Source of the DNA: Globobulimina sp.
Lineage: Eukaryota > Foraminifera > Rotaliida
NCBI GenBank assembly: GCA_003354225.1
Contig: PIVH01000644.1
Coordinates: forward strand, 1 to 5,284
Length of the DNA stretch: 5,284 bases
Direction: 5' to 3'
Shown here: one piece after another, positions 4,610-5,284 of the stretch
Position numbering within the stretch: the stretch's first letter is position 1
Layout of the letters: the number at the start of each line of letters is the position of its first letter
The notes under the pieces: generated by a model
What the model was told of the DNA's origin: nothing
Seen by the model: only the letters and a program-made list of their open reading frames with translations
Database searches by the model: none
Position numbers and translations under genes: made by a program

Positions 4610-5284
4610 TTAAAATAATTTTAATTGATTGTCATATACTTGATTAATAATTTTATATGTTTCAGAAATATAATAATTATAATTAATATCATAATTATCT
4701 TTTTCTGTGTATTTGTTGAATGGGATTATGGTGTGCCCACTTTCTATATTTACCAATCTCCCGTCCTCATGTCTTTTTAATAATGTACCACCTTTAGTGG
4801 ATACATAATATCGAATATTTTTAGTTAATCCTCTAATGTTCTTTTCATTATTAATTACATTATGGTATTCTGCTTTCCAACCTTTAGTGGTTTTATATGA
4901 TTTACAGAAGTCATAGATATCCTTATGATTTCGTATAGTTTCTTCAGGCTTGATTCCATCCTTATAATATTTTGATAATGCGATTTTAACAATTTTTTGT
5001 GAATGGTTTTTATGTATTTCTTTTTCAAGTTCAAAAGTTCCTTTACGTTTGATTTCTCCATTGGTAAATACACCGAGATAATTGTTTACATCTCTTAGTA
5101 TTAACTTATCATATTCATCAAATTCTAATGTCAGATTTGTTTTATCTTCCCAGTCATAACATAATTGATAGTATTCTTCTAATCTATTTTTAGGTACTAT
5201 GCATTCCATACCGTCAGTATTTACCATTAACATCTTGAATCCCTCAAGTTGTAAGGTCTCTACTAGCATAGATAGTAGTAATTG
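4610..5284 (-). CDS. Family B DNA polymerase, C-terminal 224 residues (5' end outside window)
   Basis: The frame is open from the window edge (first codon CAA at 5284-5282) to the stop at 4612-4610. The Met at 5269 is internal, not the start. Polymerase motif C is MLMVNTDGMEC (visible residues 18-28). Asp24 matches the catalytic Asp of the usual DTDS, while the first Asp is replaced by Asn22, as in other phage-type PolB. KLILRDVNNYLGV (60-72) followed by GEIKRKGTFE (76-85) corresponds to the region around the KxY motif and the thumb entrance. The rest (about 90-224) would be the thumb and tail. The last five residues are QLKLF, matching the bacterial beta-clamp-binding consensus QL[SD]LF; Escherichia coli Pol II, also family B, carries such a motif at its end. 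The exonuclease and most of the palm lie outside the window. It would be the phage's replicative polymerase, at the head of the visible operon. Confidence 0.88.
   Translation of the reverse strand, partial: QLLLSMLVETLQLEGFKMLMVNTDGMECIVPKNRLEEYYQLCYDWEDKTNLTLEFDEYDKLILRDVNNYLGVFTNGEIKRKGTFELEKEIHKNHSQKIVKIALSKYYKDGIKPEETIRNHKDIYDFCKSYKTTKGWKAEYHNVINNEKNIRGLTKNIRYYVSTKGGTLLKRHEDGRLVNIESGHTIIPFNKYTEKDNYDINYNYYISETYKIINQVYDNQLKLF

Noticed and set aside
4791-4890. Ten-base repeat cctttagtgg at 4791-4800 and 4881-4890
   Set aside because: Only two short copies exist in coding sequence (both encode a TKG-type stretch). They are compatible with chance, with no surrounding similarity.
4855-5073. 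Minus-strand ORF of 72 codons inside the polymerase
   Set aside because: It is a Lys-rich shifted-frame reading within the polymerase frame, with no motif.

Overview
The window is AT-rich, densely packed and read entirely on the minus strand. It looks like part of the replication and recombination block of a tailed bacteriophage. Gaps between genes are only a few to about 30 bases (80 at one terminator). Translation starts sit behind A/T-rich leaders without clear Shine-Dalgarno sequences, as in Bacteroidota and their phages. Three features together suggest, but do not prove, a crAss-like (Crassvirales-type) phage: a phage-type family B DNA polymerase, a short DnaB-type helicase split by a self-splicing intron, and a RecA-fold/AAA_24 (Sak4-like) ATPase.

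In transcription order (high to low coordinates): (1) the C-terminal 224 residues of a family B DNA polymerase (5284-4610), ending in QLKLF, a match to the bacterial sliding-clamp-binding motif; (2) three small genes of unknown function (4579-4118, 4095-3748, 3744-3166), the last overlapping the next gene by 32 bp; (3) a replicative DnaB-like helicase in two exons (3197-2893 and 1827-1161); (4) between the exons, a 1065-nt group I intron (2892-1828) encoding an HTH + LAGLIDADG homing endonuclease (2838-1897); (5) an unrecognised 157-aa gene (1136-663); (6) a strong intrinsic terminator (627-596); (7) the N-terminal 194 residues of a P-loop ATPase (582-1), which runs off the window.

The intron can be resolved almost to base level. 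Splicing joins GGAGAT to GTTAAG inside the helicase H1a motif. It restores an uninterrupted 323-aa protein (..FNWEM|LSSRQVG..) with Walker A, the H1a glutamate, Walker B, H3, H4 and an arginine-finger-like KxR. P1, P10, P3, P4, P5, P6/P6a, P7, a P7.2-like hairpin, P8, P9 and P9.1 can all be drawn by eye. The internal guide sequence lies about 780 nt from the 5' splice site, on the far side of the endonuclease gene, so the gene sits in the P1 loop. Its last 71 codons then read through nearly the whole catalytic core and stop inside the 3' strand of P7. This dual-coding arrangement is the most interesting structure in the window.

Functionally the block would supply replication (polymerase, helicase) and recombination/annealing support (the ATPase). 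The intron makes helicase production depend on RNA splicing. No tRNA, CRISPR array, insertion sequence or plus-strand gene was found, and there is no unexplained gene-free stretch over 300 bases.
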